The notes under the pieces: model-generated
Seen by the model: only the letters and a program-made list of their open reading frames with translations
What the model was told of the DNA's origin: nothing
The model's database searches: none
Shown: piece after piece, positions 40,612-49,453 of the stretch
Position numbering within the stretch: the stretch's first letter is position 1
Layout: the number at the start of each line of letters is the position of its first letter
Translations under genes and position numbers: made by a program
Origin: Paenibacillus sp. FSL H7-0357
GTDB lineage: Bacteria; Bacillota; Bacilli; Paenibacillales; Paenibacillaceae
Direction of reading: 5' to 3'
DNA: 64,000 nucleotides
NCBI RefSeq assembly: GCF_000758525.1
Contig: NZ_CP009241.1
Coordinates: 3,100,001-3,164,000, forward strand

Positions 40612-41715
40612 GTGCGTAAAGTGAAGGTGGGCATCGTCGGCTGCGGGAATATCAGCGGCATTTATTTTGAGAATTTGACCGGAACTTTTGTGAACACGGA
40701 GGTCTATGCCTGTTCTGATCTGGATCTGGGGCGGGCACAGCAGGCAGCGGAGAAATACGGAGTTGCTCATGTATGGACGACAGAGGAATTGCTTGCTTCG
40801 GATGAGATTGAGATTGTCGTTAATCTGACCACGCCTAATTTTCATTTCGATGTGTGTAAGCAAGCTTTATTAGCCGGTAAGCATGTGTACGTCGAGAAGC
40901 CGCTGTCGCTAACGCTTGAGAATGGAACAGAGCTTGTCCGGCTGGCACAGGAAAAGAATCTGTTCATCGGCTGCGCGCCGGATACCTTCCTCGGAGGCGG
41001 TCTGCAAACCTGCGCCAAGCTGATTGCGGACGGCTATATCGGAGAGCCGGTAGCAGCAACGGCCTTCATGCTCTGCCATGGCCATGAGAGCTGGCATCCG
41101 GACCCTGAATTCTACTATCAGGCCGGAGGCGGCCCAATGTTTGATATGGGCCCTTATTATCTTACGGCTCTGGTATCTTTGCTTGGCCCGGCCAAAACGG
41201 TATGCGGTATCACCAAAACCTCTTTTGCCACACGGACGATCACCAGTGAGAAGAAGTTCGGCAAAGTGGTTGATGTAGAAGTACCTACACATGTCGCCGG
41301 AACCATTGAGTTCGTCAGCGGCGCCGTGGCAACGATGATTACCAGCTTCGATGTCTGGCACAGCACATTGCCGCGGATCGAAATCTACGGATCGCAAGGC
41401 ACATTGATCGTACCGGACCCTAACACCTTCGGCGGTCCGATCCTGCTGCGTCCGGCTCACAGCACGGAATTCCAGGAGATTCCGCTGATCTACAATTATG
41501 CCGGGAACAGCAGAGGCATTGGCGTGGCGGATATGGCCCGCTGCATCGGGACAGGAGACACCCCGCGCGCAAACGGCGAGCTGGCCAATCATGTGCTTGA
41601 AATGATGCATGCGTTCCATACAAGCTCCGATACCAAGCGTTATGCGGAGCTGTCCACCAGCTGCGAGCAGCCGAAGCTGCTGCCGCTGGGTTTGGTTAAA
41701 GGGTACCTGGAGTAG
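40612..41715 (+). CDS. Gfo/Idh/MocA-family oxidoreductase
   Basis: The 367-residue protein has an N-terminal Rossmann fold (VGIVGCGNISGIYFENL), the EKP motif (HVYVEKPLSLTLENG) and a C-terminal beta-sheet domain with GGGPMFDMGPYYLTALVSLLG. It probably oxidises or reduces a sugar or sugar acid with NAD(P). It starts with GTG 40612 after GGGGAGA and forms an operon with the ThuA-like gene. Two terminator hairpins follow. Confidence 0.92.
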   Translation: MRKVKVGIVGCGNISGIYFENLTGTFVNTEVYACSDLDLGRAQQAAEKYGVAHVWTTEELLASDEIEIVVNLTTPNFHFDVCKQALLAGKHVYVEKPLSLTLENGTELVRLAQEKNLFIGCAPDTFLGGGLQTCAKLIADGYIGEPVAATAFMLCHGHESWHPDPEFYYQAGGGPMFDMGPYYLTALVSLLGPAKTVCGITKTSFATRTITSEKKFGKVVDVEVPTHVAGTIEFVSGAVATMITSFDVWHSTLPRIEIYGSQGTLIVPDPNTFGGPILLRPAHSTEFQEIPLIYNYAGNSRGIGVADMARCIGTGDTPRANGELANHVLEMMHAFHTSSDTKRYAELSTSCEQPKLLPLGLVKGYLE

Positions 41716-41729
41716 CAAATATACAAAAC

Positions 41730-41784
41730 GAGAAGAAAGATAAGGATAATTTATTGCGCGAAGCATAATAATTCTTATCTTCTC
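41730..41784. terminator. Long hairpin after the Gfo/Idh gene
   Basis: GAGAAGAAAGATAAGG and CTTATCTTCTC arms with an inner ATAATTTATT/AATAATT stem form a long hairpin, followed by AAAAAG. Confidence 0.65.
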
Positions 41785-41789
41785 AAAAA

Positions 41790-41836
41790 GCAGCGGCCCG
41801 TTTCCGGTACTTCCGGGACCGGGCATTGCTTTTTTG
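41790..41836 (+). terminator. Second terminator after the Gfo/Idh gene
   Basis: GCAGCGGCCCG and CGGGCATTGC pair around a TTCCGG/CCGGGA stem, followed by TTTTTT. Confidence 0.75.
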
Positions 41837-41985
41837 TGTTGTAACAGTGCTGTTGGCATTCAAACGGCTCGCCGCTACCTGAAAATGGGTCTAACCAGCC
41901 CGCAAATTTGAGTTATTTGTAATCATTTCCTCTCCAGCGGTTAATAATGCATAGGATAGTAGGCTGGAAAGGGGACTTGTAATTA

Positions 41986-42759
41986 ATGAAACGCAAACTC
42001 TTGCTAACAGGGGCGGCTGGAAGAATTGGCAATGCACTCTTCAAGGGGCTGAAAGAAAGCGGCAGATATGATGTTGTAGGAGCGGATATTCAAGCGGACG
42101 AAGAGCAAGGGATCGTTCAGATGGATATCGCGGATGAAGCCCGGCTGGCAGAGCTTACCAAGGGTGTCGATACGGTACTTCATTTTGCCTGGATTAAGGA
42201 TAATGACGATTTCCTCGGTAAGGTGCTTCAAGGCAATGTAGGGAGTGCGTATAAATTATTTGAGGCGGCTGTACAGAACGGTGTGCGGCGCATTGTATTC
42301 GCCAGCTCCAATCATGCGACCGGATATTACAAGACCGATGAGAAAACGGGTCCAAGCGACCCTTACCGGCCGGACAGCTTTTACGGGTTAAGCAAATGTT
42401 ATATCGAGCTGCTCGGCCGCCTATACTCAGACCAAGGCAAAATCTCTTCGTTGAATATCAGGATCGGCAACTTCCCCGGGGACGACCGCCCCCATTCGGA
42501 ACGGGCAGGACATATCTGGATATCTGAACGCGATTTGCTGCAATTAGTAGAATGCTGCATTGAGGCGGATGAGGAACTGAAATATTTGAATCTGTATGGG
42601 ACCTCTGCGAATACTGACAACTATTATACCATCGGGTATCTGGAGGAATTGATCGGATATAAGCCTCAGGATGATGCGGCGGAGCTGCTTGAACAGGCCA
42701 AGGCAGAAGGCAGGAATGTACGTCAGGATGAAACGGAATATCAGGGAGGGGTGACGTAA
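41986..42759 (+). CDS. NAD-dependent epimerase/dehydratase, uronate-dehydrogenase-like
   Basis: The 257-residue extended SDR has the nucleotide motif LLTGAAGRIGNALF, DTVLHFAWI, FASSNHATGYY and the catalytic YGLSKCYIELLGR (YxxxK). SSNHxxGxY and overall length resemble uronate dehydrogenase, which oxidises galacturonate or glucuronate to the lactone. With the ThuA/Gfo genes it fits sugar-acid catabolism. It is preceded by terminators and so is probably transcribed alone. Confidence 0.82.
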   Translation: MKRKLLLTGAAGRIGNALFKGLKESGRYDVVGADIQADEEQGIVQMDIADEARLAELTKGVDTVLHFAWIKDNDDFLGKVLQGNVGSAYKLFEAAVQNGVRRIVFASSNHATGYYKTDEKTGPSDPYRPDSFYGLSKCYIELLGRLYSDQGKISSLNIRIGNFPGDDRPHSERAGHIWISERDLLQLVECCIEADEELKYLNLYGTSANTDNYYTIGYLEELIGYKPQDDAAELLEQAKAEGRNVRQDETEYQGGVT

Positions 42760-42814
42760 GATCATCGCAGATTTCTAGGGTCTCAAGCAATTTCAATTGC
42801 GGGGAGGAAATGAA

Positions 42815-43009
42815 ATGCGTAGTCGGAACGAGAACGGCCGGTATCGGCAGAAACGCGGGGAAGCGCAGGCAGGCAACCTTGAGAAAAAGTACGGTTCGGA
42901 CTTTGGTGTACGCAGCGATATGAAGCTGGAGACACTAAGAAGACAGACGGATGGCGAGTCACTGACACCAATGCTCAAGGAACAGCATGTTAAGAATCTT
43001 AAAGAATAA
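42815..43009 (+). CDS. Small basic hydrophilic protein
   Basis: The 64-residue protein (MRSRNENGRYRQKRGEAQAG start) is rich in charged residues and contains KKYGSDFGVRSDMKLETLRRQTD. It resembles small uncharacterised proteins of the DUF3892/YmzA-like size class but I cannot name a family. GGGGAGG lies seven bases before ATG 42815, and a terminator follows, supporting a real gene. Confidence 0.65.
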   Translation: MRSRNENGRYRQKRGEAQAGNLEKKYGSDFGVRSDMKLETLRRQTDGESLTPMLKEQHVKNLKE

Positions 43010-43046
43010 ACCGGCGGAGCGCCGGGCTCATATTTTGGTTTCTGGA

Positions 43047-43073
43047 CATAACCCGCGAGGGTTATGTTTTTTT
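43047..43073 (+). terminator. Terminator of the small basic protein gene
   Basis: CATAACCC and GGGTTATG stem, followed by seven T residues. Confidence 0.85.
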
Positions 43074-43154
43074 GCATAACAACAGTTCTAGAATGGCATA
43101 CTAGCTCCCGAATATATGTGTGGTAATCCTCACAGGCAGGGGGCGGAACAGATC

Positions 43155-43724
43155 GTGATTACACCGGTGCTACCGCTGGACAGCTATGCAGCTGTTGCAG
43201 TTGCGGGAGAATATTTCTTTTACTTTATGGTCTATTCCTTTCTGGGCTGGGTGCTGGAAGGATCGTATAATCTCTATAGTCAGGGGACCTTTCGTAAAGA
43301 GGGGTTTCTGAAGGGGCCTTATAAGCCGATGTATGGCTGTGCTCCGCTGCTCCTGCTGGCCGCCAAGGATTTACAGCTGCCGGTTCCGCTATTGCTTGTG
43401 CTTGCGCTGATCATTCCTTCAGCAGTGGAGTATGCAAGCGGGTGGCTGTTGAAAGCGGCTTTTCACAGGCAATGGTGGGATTATAAGGAGCTGCCGTACC
43501 AGCTGCACGGGCATATCTGCCTGAAGTTCTCCTTATACTGGTGGGGGCTGGCTACAGCATGCATATACCTCCTCCAGCCGGTGATGGAAGGATTGTATAC
43601 GATCATTGAACCGATATGGGGAATGGTGCTGCCGATGGCTGCCCTGTTGTTTCTTGCTGATTTACTTTGGACTTGCCGGGTCCGGCGGCGGGGGTTGAAG
43701 GGGCTGGAACTCGGGGAAGGTTAG
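43155..43724 (+). CDS. CmpB-like putative ABC transporter permease family membrane protein
   Basis: The protein has about 189 residues and five predicted membrane helices. YFMVYSFLGWVLEGSYNLYSQGTFRKEGFLKGPYKPMYGCAPLLLL and YSLYWWGLA-like segments (FSLYWWGLATACIYLL) match the ABC_trans_CmpB membrane family, whose role is unknown. The start is uncertain: GTG 43155 follows AGGGGGCGG; ATG 43116 in the same frame lacks a good ribosome binding site. Confidence 0.75.
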   Translation: MITPVLPLDSYAAVAVAGEYFFYFMVYSFLGWVLEGSYNLYSQGTFRKEGFLKGPYKPMYGCAPLLLLAAKDLQLPVPLLLVLALIIPSAVEYASGWLLKAAFHRQWWDYKELPYQLHGHICLKFSLYWWGLATACIYLLQPVMEGLYTIIEPIWGMVLPMAALLFLADLLWTCRVRRRGLKGLELGEG

Positions 43725-43752
43725 AAATGAACAACTGAATCATGTTTCTCTC

Positions 43753-43798
43753 AGAAACGGCTATCTTCCTATCAGGAAGGTCAAGCCGTTTCTTTCTT
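43753..43798 (+). terminator. Terminator after the CmpB-like gene
   Basis: AGAAACGGC and GCCGTTTCT arms with an inner CTTCCT/AGGAAG stem, then TTCTT. Confidence 0.75.
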
Positions 43799-43881
43799 GT
43801 GTTTTCAGACAAGGAATCTCTGGCAGTGGTGTCAAATATAGAGACAGAGGATGATGAAATTACATCCTGACAGGAGGAATT

Positions 43882-44343
43882 ATGAAGGGGATCATGAAAT
43901 ACAGTAGAACTATTATGCTTTTGGAAGCAGTCATAATCGCTGTGTTGGCAACTCTATTAATCCTTGATTTCATTGAGCGGCCGTCCAGGTCAAACGATCA
44001 GCCGAATTTGATTACACATTTTGACCAGATGGATTTGGACAGGATCAAAGAAATGATTCAGCGGTTTGAGGATGGCAAGGGTGACAATCTTACTCTGCTG
44101 AATTGGGGGATAGACAGCGGGCCATTTATCCATGATGTCTATAATGATGGGCGGGAGCTGCACTGGACACTGGACAATACACGGGACAGCATGAGCGCCG
44201 CCACAGGGAAGACCGAATATGTATGCAAGGCGATCGGGCTTGAGAATACCACTGATTTTTACAGAGTAAATTTGTCAGAGTGCAGCGGCTATCCCAAGGA
44301 AGAGAAGATCAACATTATTTCCTTCCGCAAGGATGAGCTGTAG
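43882..44343 (+). CDS. DUF4362-domain protein with N-terminal membrane anchor
   Basis: The 153-residue protein has one membrane helix (LLEAVIIAVLATLLILDFI) and an exported domain with DQMDLDRIKEMIQRFEDGKGDNLTLLNW and LDNTRDSMS...TEYVCKAIGLENT, typical of the DUF4362 family. Its function is unknown. Start ATG 43882 has CAGGAGGAATT just upstream. It is followed 38 bases later by a Nudix gene on the same strand. Confidence 0.75.
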   Translation: MKGIMKYSRTIMLLEAVIIAVLATLLILDFIERPSRSNDQPNLITHFDQMDLDRIKEMIQRFEDGKGDNLTLLNWGIDSGPFIHDVYNDGRELHWTLDNTRDSMSAATGKTEYVCKAIGLENTTDFYRVNLSECSGYPKEEKINIISFRKDEL

Positions 44344-44381
44344 ACTTACTCTGGCAAGGTTACATAAAGGGGGAAATGAAC

Positions 44382-44855
44382 ATGCCAATCTCGGAATATT
44401 ACCGTGCTTTGCGTGAGAAGACAGGCTCCGGGCTGCTGATGGTGCCATCTGTAGCGGCAGTAATCAGAAATGACGACGAGGAGATTCTCTTTATTCGTAA
44501 AGGAAAAGAGCAGTTGTGGGGCTTGCCTGCCGGAGCGGTTGAACCGGGTGAAACTCCATCCAGGGCGCTGCGCAGAGAGGTCTTTGAAGAGACGGGGCTG
44601 ATGGTGACACCCGGGCGGATCATTGGGGTATTCGGCGGCGAAAAGTATGCATACCAGTACAGTAATGGGGACATGGTTGAGTATTCGGTAATAGTGTTTG
44701 AATGCTCGATCGTCAAAGGCACGCCGAGAAGCATGGACGGAGAGGCGGAAGAATTTAAATTTTTCAAGGAACAGGAGCTGCCCGAAATTGCCATCCCTTA
44801 CCCCCGGGAGATTTTTATGCAGGATTCCGGTAACGGGCATGCGATATTTGAATAG
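44382..44855 (+). CDS. Nudix hydrolase
   Basis: The 157-residue protein has an intact Nudix box, G(AVEPG)E(TPSRALR)REVFEETGL, around residues 48-70, within a typical alpha/beta/alpha fold. It cleaves a nucleoside diphosphate linked to another moiety; substrate unknown. I prefer ATG 44382 because GGGGG is eight bases upstream; ATG 44376 is only two bases from it. It lies in a same-strand run with DUF4362 and DUF2809 genes. Confidence 0.9.
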   Translation: MPISEYYRALREKTGSGLLMVPSVAAVIRNDDEEILFIRKGKEQLWGLPAGAVEPGETPSRALRREVFEETGLMVTPGRIIGVFGGEKYAYQYSNGDMVEYSVIVFECSIVKGTPRSMDGEAEEFKFFKEQELPEIAIPYPREIFMQDSGNGHAIFE

Positions 44856-44879
44856 AACGGGGATCCGGAAAGGGACAAC

Positions 44880-45263
44880 ATGAGAGAAAAATTTGCTTAC
44901 AGCATCGCTATGCTATTGATGATGGTGCTCGGATTCGGTTCTAGAGCATTTGCAGACCAGCTGCCGCTGTTTATCTCCAGGCATTTTGGAGATGCGCTGT
45001 GGGCGGCTATGATTTACTTTGCCTTTCGCGTATTGCTTACCCGGCAACAACGGTGGATTTCAGTAGTGCTGAGTTTCGGCTTCAGCTTTGGCATCGAGTT
45101 TAGCCAGCTCTACCAAGAAGTATGGATCAATGAGCTGCGTGCCACTTTATTGGGAGGATTAATTCTCGGCAAAGGTTTCCTCTTGATTGATTTGATCAGA
45201 TATTCAGCAGGGATTTTGTTCTCTTATGTGGGGGACCTTTGGTTTCGCAAGAATTCGTGCTAA
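44880..45263 (+). CDS. DUF2809 membrane protein
   Basis: The 127-residue protein has about four membrane helices and the DUF2809 pattern GFGSRAFADQLPLFISRHFGDALWAAMIYF and FSFGIEFSQLYQ. It resembles the C-terminal VanZ-like fold. Function unknown. It follows the Nudix gene after 24 bases and may be co-transcribed. Confidence 0.85.
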   Translation: MREKFAYSIAMLLMMVLGFGSRAFADQLPLFISRHFGDALWAAMIYFAFRVLLTRQQRWISVVLSFGFSFGIEFSQLYQEVWINELRATLLGGLILGKGFLLIDLIRYSAGILFSYVGDLWFRKNSC

Positions 45264-45393
45264 TAGGAAAGGATAGGGTAGAGAACGTTAACGCATGTGT
45301 TTCTGAAGGGGGGAATACTCTGTATTCTTGTGTGTTTCAACATTTTGCTATACTAATAGTTGGCATACAAGGAAAGCTTGAAGGAGGAATCAT

Positions 45394-46119
45394 ATGTACC
45401 GGATTTTCATTGTGGAGGATGATAGTAAAATTAGTGCCCTTCTAAAAAGGAATATGGAGAAATACGGATTTGAAGCATCTTGTGTAACGCAATTTCGCGA
45501 AATAATTACTGAATTTGAGGCGTATGATCCACATTTGGTGATGCTTGATATTAATCTGCCGTACTTTGATGGCTATTATTGGTGCAGACAAATACGTACA
45601 CGCTCCAACCTGCCGATCATCTTCATATCGGCGCGGGCGAGTGAGATGGATCAGGTAATGGCCATAGAGAACGGCGGTGATGATTACATTACGAAGCCAA
45701 TTCATTTAGACCTTTTAATCGCGAAGGTAAAAAGTATTCTAAGGAGAGTTTACGGGGATTATGCGGCTTCTAACGGGAATGTCTTGCTGCCCGACAGTGA
45801 ATTTAATGCACATGGCTTACGACTGAACTTAAGCCGTAATGAACTTATATGGCAAGATCAGAAAACCCAGATTACAAAAAATGAGCAGTTGTTAGCTGAA
45901 TGCTTCATGCAGCAATACGGAAGAACCGTCTCGCGGGATCAACTTCTGGGAAAGTTATGGGACAACGCACAGTTTGTCGATGACAACACGTTAACGGTCA
46001 ACGTGACAAGGTTGCGGAAGAAGCTGGAGGAACTTGGTCTGCCTAATGCGATCACGACGGTTCGTGGTATGGGTTATAAACTGGCCCTGGGCGAGGACCA
46101 GGGGGAGCTTGGCTCATGA
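45394..46119 (+). CDS. OmpR-family response regulator, BceR-like
   Basis: The 241-residue protein has an N-terminal receiver domain (FIVEDDSKISALL, phospho-acceptor Asp in VMLDINLPYFDGYYWC, FISARASEMDQV, DYITKPIH) and a C-terminal OmpR winged helix (VSRDQLLGKLWDNAQFVDDNTLTVNVTRLRKKLEELG). Length, KP motif and operon place it with BceR-type regulators of antimicrobial peptide detoxification modules. It overlaps the kinase gene by four bases. AGGAGG precedes ATG 45394. The region is visibly more AT-rich than its neighbours. Confidence 0.93.
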   Translation: MYRIFIVEDDSKISALLKRNMEKYGFEASCVTQFREIITEFEAYDPHLVMLDINLPYFDGYYWCRQIRTRSNLPIIFISARASEMDQVMAIENGGDDYITKPIHLDLLIAKVKSILRRVYGDYAASNGNVLLPDSEFNAHGLRLNLSRNELIWQDQKTQITKNEQLLAECFMQQYGRTVSRDQLLGKLWDNAQFVDDNTLTVNVTRLRKKLEELGLPNAITTVRGMGYKLALGEDQGELGS

Positions 46120-47207
46120 GATTGCGATCGGTTGCTTTATTTTTTCGTGATCGGCTAATTTTTGTATTATCAACGTTTGCAATTATTGGGGTTGGTGCCT
46201 GCTTAATGCTGCTGGAAAATGCGCGTTATCCTGGAATGATGGATAAGAGCACGATTTTTTATTTTGTGGCTGCAGCTGCTTTTATCGGGGGCCTTGGATT
46301 GCTTGTTGACTATATTCGAAATCGTGAATATCACAAACAGCTCAGAAATGCGGTTGAAGGATCTGATGATTTGCAGGCGGCAGCGATCGTGCAGTCTGCC
46401 GTTACGGCAGAGCAGCAGCTGGTCATACGCTTGTTAGACCGGCAAAACAGCGCTTATTTGAATAAACTTGGAGCATATCGCCGCCAGCAAGAGCTCCACA
46501 ACCATTTTGTTCTGCAGTGGGTGCATCATATGAAGACCCCTTTATCGGTTATAGATATACTCTTGCAAGAAAGCCTGAAGCAGATGCCTTCTTCTGAAGA
46601 GGAGCAGAAAGAGCTTATTCTCAGTCTGCATGAAGAGGCTGATCGAATGACGAGAGGTCTGGAGATGCTACTGTATACCGCGCGTCTCGATAAGTTCGAA
46701 ATGGATATTCATCTCAAAAAAGTGCCGCTGCACAATGTAATTCGTGAAGTTATGATTGCACACAAGCGGCTTTGTATCCGTCATGCCGTAATACCGCAAA
46801 TTGATGGTGAGGCATGGCCGGAAACAGATGAGAAGTGGATAACAGTTGTGCTAAATCAAATAGTCAGCAATGCAATTAAATACAGCAAACACAAACAAGG
46901 CATGAAAAGCCTTGTTTTTCACTTAGAGAATACAGAAACAGGTTGTAAAATTAGCATAACAGATGAGGGGAGCGGCATAGCAACGCACGATATACCACGA
47001 ATATTTGATCCTTTCTTTACCGGTGAGAATGGACAATCTGCAGGAGAATCGACGGGAATGGGATTGTATTTGGCGAAGCAGGTGTGCGGCAGACTAGGTC
47101 ACGTACTATCGGTAAAGTCGGAACTAGGCAGGGGTACGACTTTTACAATCGCTTTTCAACCTGAGAGTATACATATTCTAGGCGGCAAAACAGGAAAGAG
47201 CATGTAG
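46116..47207 (+). CDS. Intramembrane-sensing histidine kinase, BceS-like
   Basis: The 363-residue protein has two membrane helices (about 16-34 and 47-65) joined by a very short outer loop, so it cannot bind ligand itself; Bce-type kinases sense through the transporter. The H-box is FVLQWVHHMKTPLSVID, followed by N-box NQIVSNAIKYSKHK, and the ATP lid DEGSGIATHDIPRIFDPFFTG and STGMGLYLAK. It is coupled to the response regulator. A BceR-like box lies just after its stop codon, before the ABC transporter genes. Confidence 0.93.
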   Translation: MRLRSVALFFRDRLIFVLSTFAIIGVGACLMLLENARYPGMMDKSTIFYFVAAAAFIGGLGLLVDYIRNREYHKQLRNAVEGSDDLQAAAIVQSAVTAEQQLVIRLLDRQNSAYLNKLGAYRRQQELHNHFVLQWVHHMKTPLSVIDILLQESLKQMPSSEEEQKELILSLHEEADRMTRGLEMLLYTARLDKFEMDIHLKKVPLHNVIREVMIAHKRLCIRHAVIPQIDGEAWPETDEKWITVVLNQIVSNAIKYSKHKQGMKSLVFHLENTETGCKISITDEGSGIATHDIPRIFDPFFTGENGQSAGESTGMGLYLAKQVCGRLGHVLSVKSELGRGTTFTIAFQPESIHILGGKTGKSM

Positions 47208-47213
47208 GCTATG

Positions 47214-47227
47214 TGACAACTTTGTTA
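47214..47227. promoter_or_regulatory. Candidate BceR-type operator
   Basis: TGACA, four bases (ACTT), TGTTA resembles the described Bce-type consensus TNACA-N4-TGTAA with one mismatch. It lies about 70 bases upstream of a possible TATACT -10 box (47283-47288) that has no good -35, as for an activated promoter. Confidence 0.45.
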
Positions 47228-47346
47228 TGTGTGAAGTGTGATTTTGTAATATAAATCGATGGGTTCAGCGCGCATGGCCCGCTATACTAAATTTTGTTAA
47301 GACATACAGACTATGCAGACTGAAACGGGGGGAGGAAAATTGAATA

Positions 47347-48123
47347 ATGACTTTACTTGAAGCGCAGGGGCTGAGTAAAATTTACAGCTCCAAAGGCAAT
47401 GTTGTTTGTACAGCTTTACATGACATTGATTTGCGTGTAGAAAGCGGCGAATTTGTCGGTGTTATGGGGCCATCCGGAAGCGGCAAGACAACGTTGCTTA
47501 ATCTGCTCGCAGCAATTGATCGTCCGACGGCTGGATACATAGAAATTAACGGTATTGATCCAAGCAAGCTCAGCAATAAAAATTTGGCGTTTTTCAGAAG
47601 GCGCGAGCTTGGTTTCATCTTTCAGGATTTCAATTTGCTGGACTCGCTGTCCATCAAAGAAAATATTATCTTGCCGCTTGTATTAGAAGGGGTGGCCCCT
47701 AAGTTAATCGAACATAGATTGTATATGATAGCCGAGCGGTTAGAAATTGCCAAACTGTTGAACAAACGTACGTATGAGGTGTCTGGTGGTCAGAAGCAGC
47801 GAGCGGCTATTGCACGTGCCTTCATTAATGAACCGTCGTTAATGCTTGCAGATGAGCTGACCGGCAATCTGGATTCGAAGTCCGCGAAGGATGTGATGGA
47901 TTCGTTGAAGGAGTTGAACGAACGTTTGAAGGCAACAGTGTTAATGGTGACGCACGACCCGTTCTCAGCAAGCTATTGCCAGCGTATTGTATTTATTAAG
48001 GACGGCAGAATCTTCTCGGAAATTCGGCGGGGCTCCAATCGACAAACGTTTTTCCAACAAATATTGGACGCCCTGAGCGTGCTCGGAGGGAATTTTAATG
48101 ACGTTCCGTTCGCTCGCGCTTAG
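47347..48123 (+). CDS. BceA-like ABC transporter ATPase
   Basis: The 258-residue ATPase has Walker A GPSGSGKTT, Q-loop FIFQDFNLLDSLS, signature VSGGQKQRAAIARAF and Walker B LMLADELTGNLDS. In the last motif, Leu stands where Pro is nearly always found (ADEPTG). It matches MacB/BceA-type ATPases that drive mechanotransmission rather than classical transport. The 3' end overlaps the permease gene by 26 bases. AT-rich, in the same block as its partners. Confidence 0.93.
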   Translation: MTLLEAQGLSKIYSSKGNVVCTALHDIDLRVESGEFVGVMGPSGSGKTTLLNLLAAIDRPTAGYIEINGIDPSKLSNKNLAFFRRRELGFIFQDFNLLDSLSIKENIILPLVLEGVAPKLIEHRLYMIAERLEIAKLLNKRTYEVSGGQKQRAAIARAFINEPSLMLADELTGNLDSKSAKDVMDSLKELNERLKATVLMVTHDPFSASYCQRIVFIKDGRIFSEIRRGSNRQTFFQQILDALSVLGGNFNDVPFARA

Positions 48124-49453
48124 TAACATTCGCGGCAACTGGCGGTCGTACGGCGCATTTTTTATGAGTTGCGTGTTCTCTGTAATGATCTTTTACATGT
48201 ATGCAGCGTTTCTTGCTCATCCCAACCTCTCGAGTGGCCATATCTTAGGGTCTGTGCAAGTAAGACAGGGGATGTTGTTCTGCCAATACATTATCGTTGT
48301 TTTCTCGTTTCTGTTTGTACTTTATTCCAGTTCGGCGTTTTTGAAGTCGAGGAGGAAGGAATTCGGTCTTCTTTCTTTGTTTGGAATGACACATCGGCAG
48401 CTTCTTATACTTATTATTTTAGAAAGTACCGTTATAACGATTACGGCCATTGGGGCTGGTATCGGCTTGGGCATTTTTTTCAGCAAGCCATTCTTTATGG
48501 CACTCGCTGTGCTGTTAGGGTTGAAGGATCCGATCCCGGTTGCCATACCGCTACGTTCGGTATGCATGACGGCTGGTAGTTTCTTCATGCTGTTCACACT
48601 CATTTCCTTGGGAACGGCTTTGCGGGCGAGACGTACGGAAATTGTTGTTTTGCTTAATGCAGCGGGCGGTCCGAAAGAAAAACCCGTTTATTCGCCATGG
48701 CTTGCTGTGCTTTCGGTCGTCTGCATAGCAGCCGCATATATTATGGCTCTAATGTTAAATGTAAAGAACTTCAACATGCTGGCGCTGTATATTTTGCTTA
48801 CCATTTTACCTGGAACTTACCTGTTATTTACGCAGTTTAGTGGATTGCTGCTTCGATTTATCCAAAGTTGTACAGCCATATACTACAACCGAACGAATCT
48901 GATCGTATTCGCTCAGCTTGACCAAAAGCTGAAGGAGAATGCACGAATGCTGTTTATTGTATCGATTTTAAGTTCGGTTATTTTAACGGCCTCAGGTACG
49001 ATTTATATGCTTGGACTTGCGGTGCAACTGGACGATATCAAGACGCAGTATGATGATGCCCAAGGAGTGATATCGCTAACGATGTTTATTGGGGTGTTCA
49101 TCAGTTTGCTGTTTTTCATAGCCGCCGGCAGCTTGATTTACTTTAAACTGTTTACGGAACTGCAGGAAAATCAGGCGCAATATAAGGCGCTCACCCGAAT
49201 TGGGATGTCTTCAGGCGAGCTTCGGAGAATTGTTGTTACGCAGACTGGTATTCTATTCTTCGTGCCCTGTCTCGTCGGCATCGTTCATGCGCTAGTCGCG
49301 CTCAAAGCACTGGACAACCTGCTTATGGTATCCAATTGGCTCTATTCGTTCGTCATCATCGGCATTTATATGGCCATGCAGACGATCTATTTCCTAGTCG
49401 CCTGCAGCAGCTATATGAAAATCATTAAATTGACCAAGGAGCATCAGTTATGA
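48098..49453 (+). CDS. BceB-like permease lacking the large extracellular domain
   Basis: The 451-residue protein has ten predicted membrane helices in BceB order: about 17-40, 62-85, 101-127, 148-172, 198-218, 225-250, 280-305, 320-345, 378-403 and 412-437. The conserved segments SSAFLKSRRKEFGLLSLFGMT and LFFIAAGSLIYFKLFTELQENQAQYKALTRIGMS confirm the family. BceB proteins are about 650 residues because roughly 200 residues between helices 7 and 8 form the peptide-antibiotic sensing domain. Here that link is only about 15 residues (LDDIKTQYDDAQ). The frame is intact. Its four-base overlap with the serine hydrolase gene ties the two together. Confidence 0.88.
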   Translation: MTFRSLALSNIRGNWRSYGAFFMSCVFSVMIFYMYAAFLAHPNLSSGHILGSVQVRQGMLFCQYIIVVFSFLFVLYSSSAFLKSRRKEFGLLSLFGMTHRQLLILIILESTVITITAIGAGIGLGIFFSKPFFMALAVLLGLKDPIPVAIPLRSVCMTAGSFFMLFTLISLGTALRARRTEIVVLLNAAGGPKEKPVYSPWLAVLSVVCIAAAYIMALMLNVKNFNMLALYILLTILPGTYLLFTQFSGLLLRFIQSCTAIYYNRTNLIVFAQLDQKLKENARMLFIVSILSSVILTASGTIYMLGLAVQLDDIKTQYDDAQGVISLTMFIGVFISLLFFIAAGSLIYFKLFTELQENQAQYKALTRIGMSSGELRRIVVTQTGILFFVPCLVGIVHALVALKALDNLLMVSNWLYSFVIIGIYMAMQTIYFLVACSSYMKIIKLTKEHQL

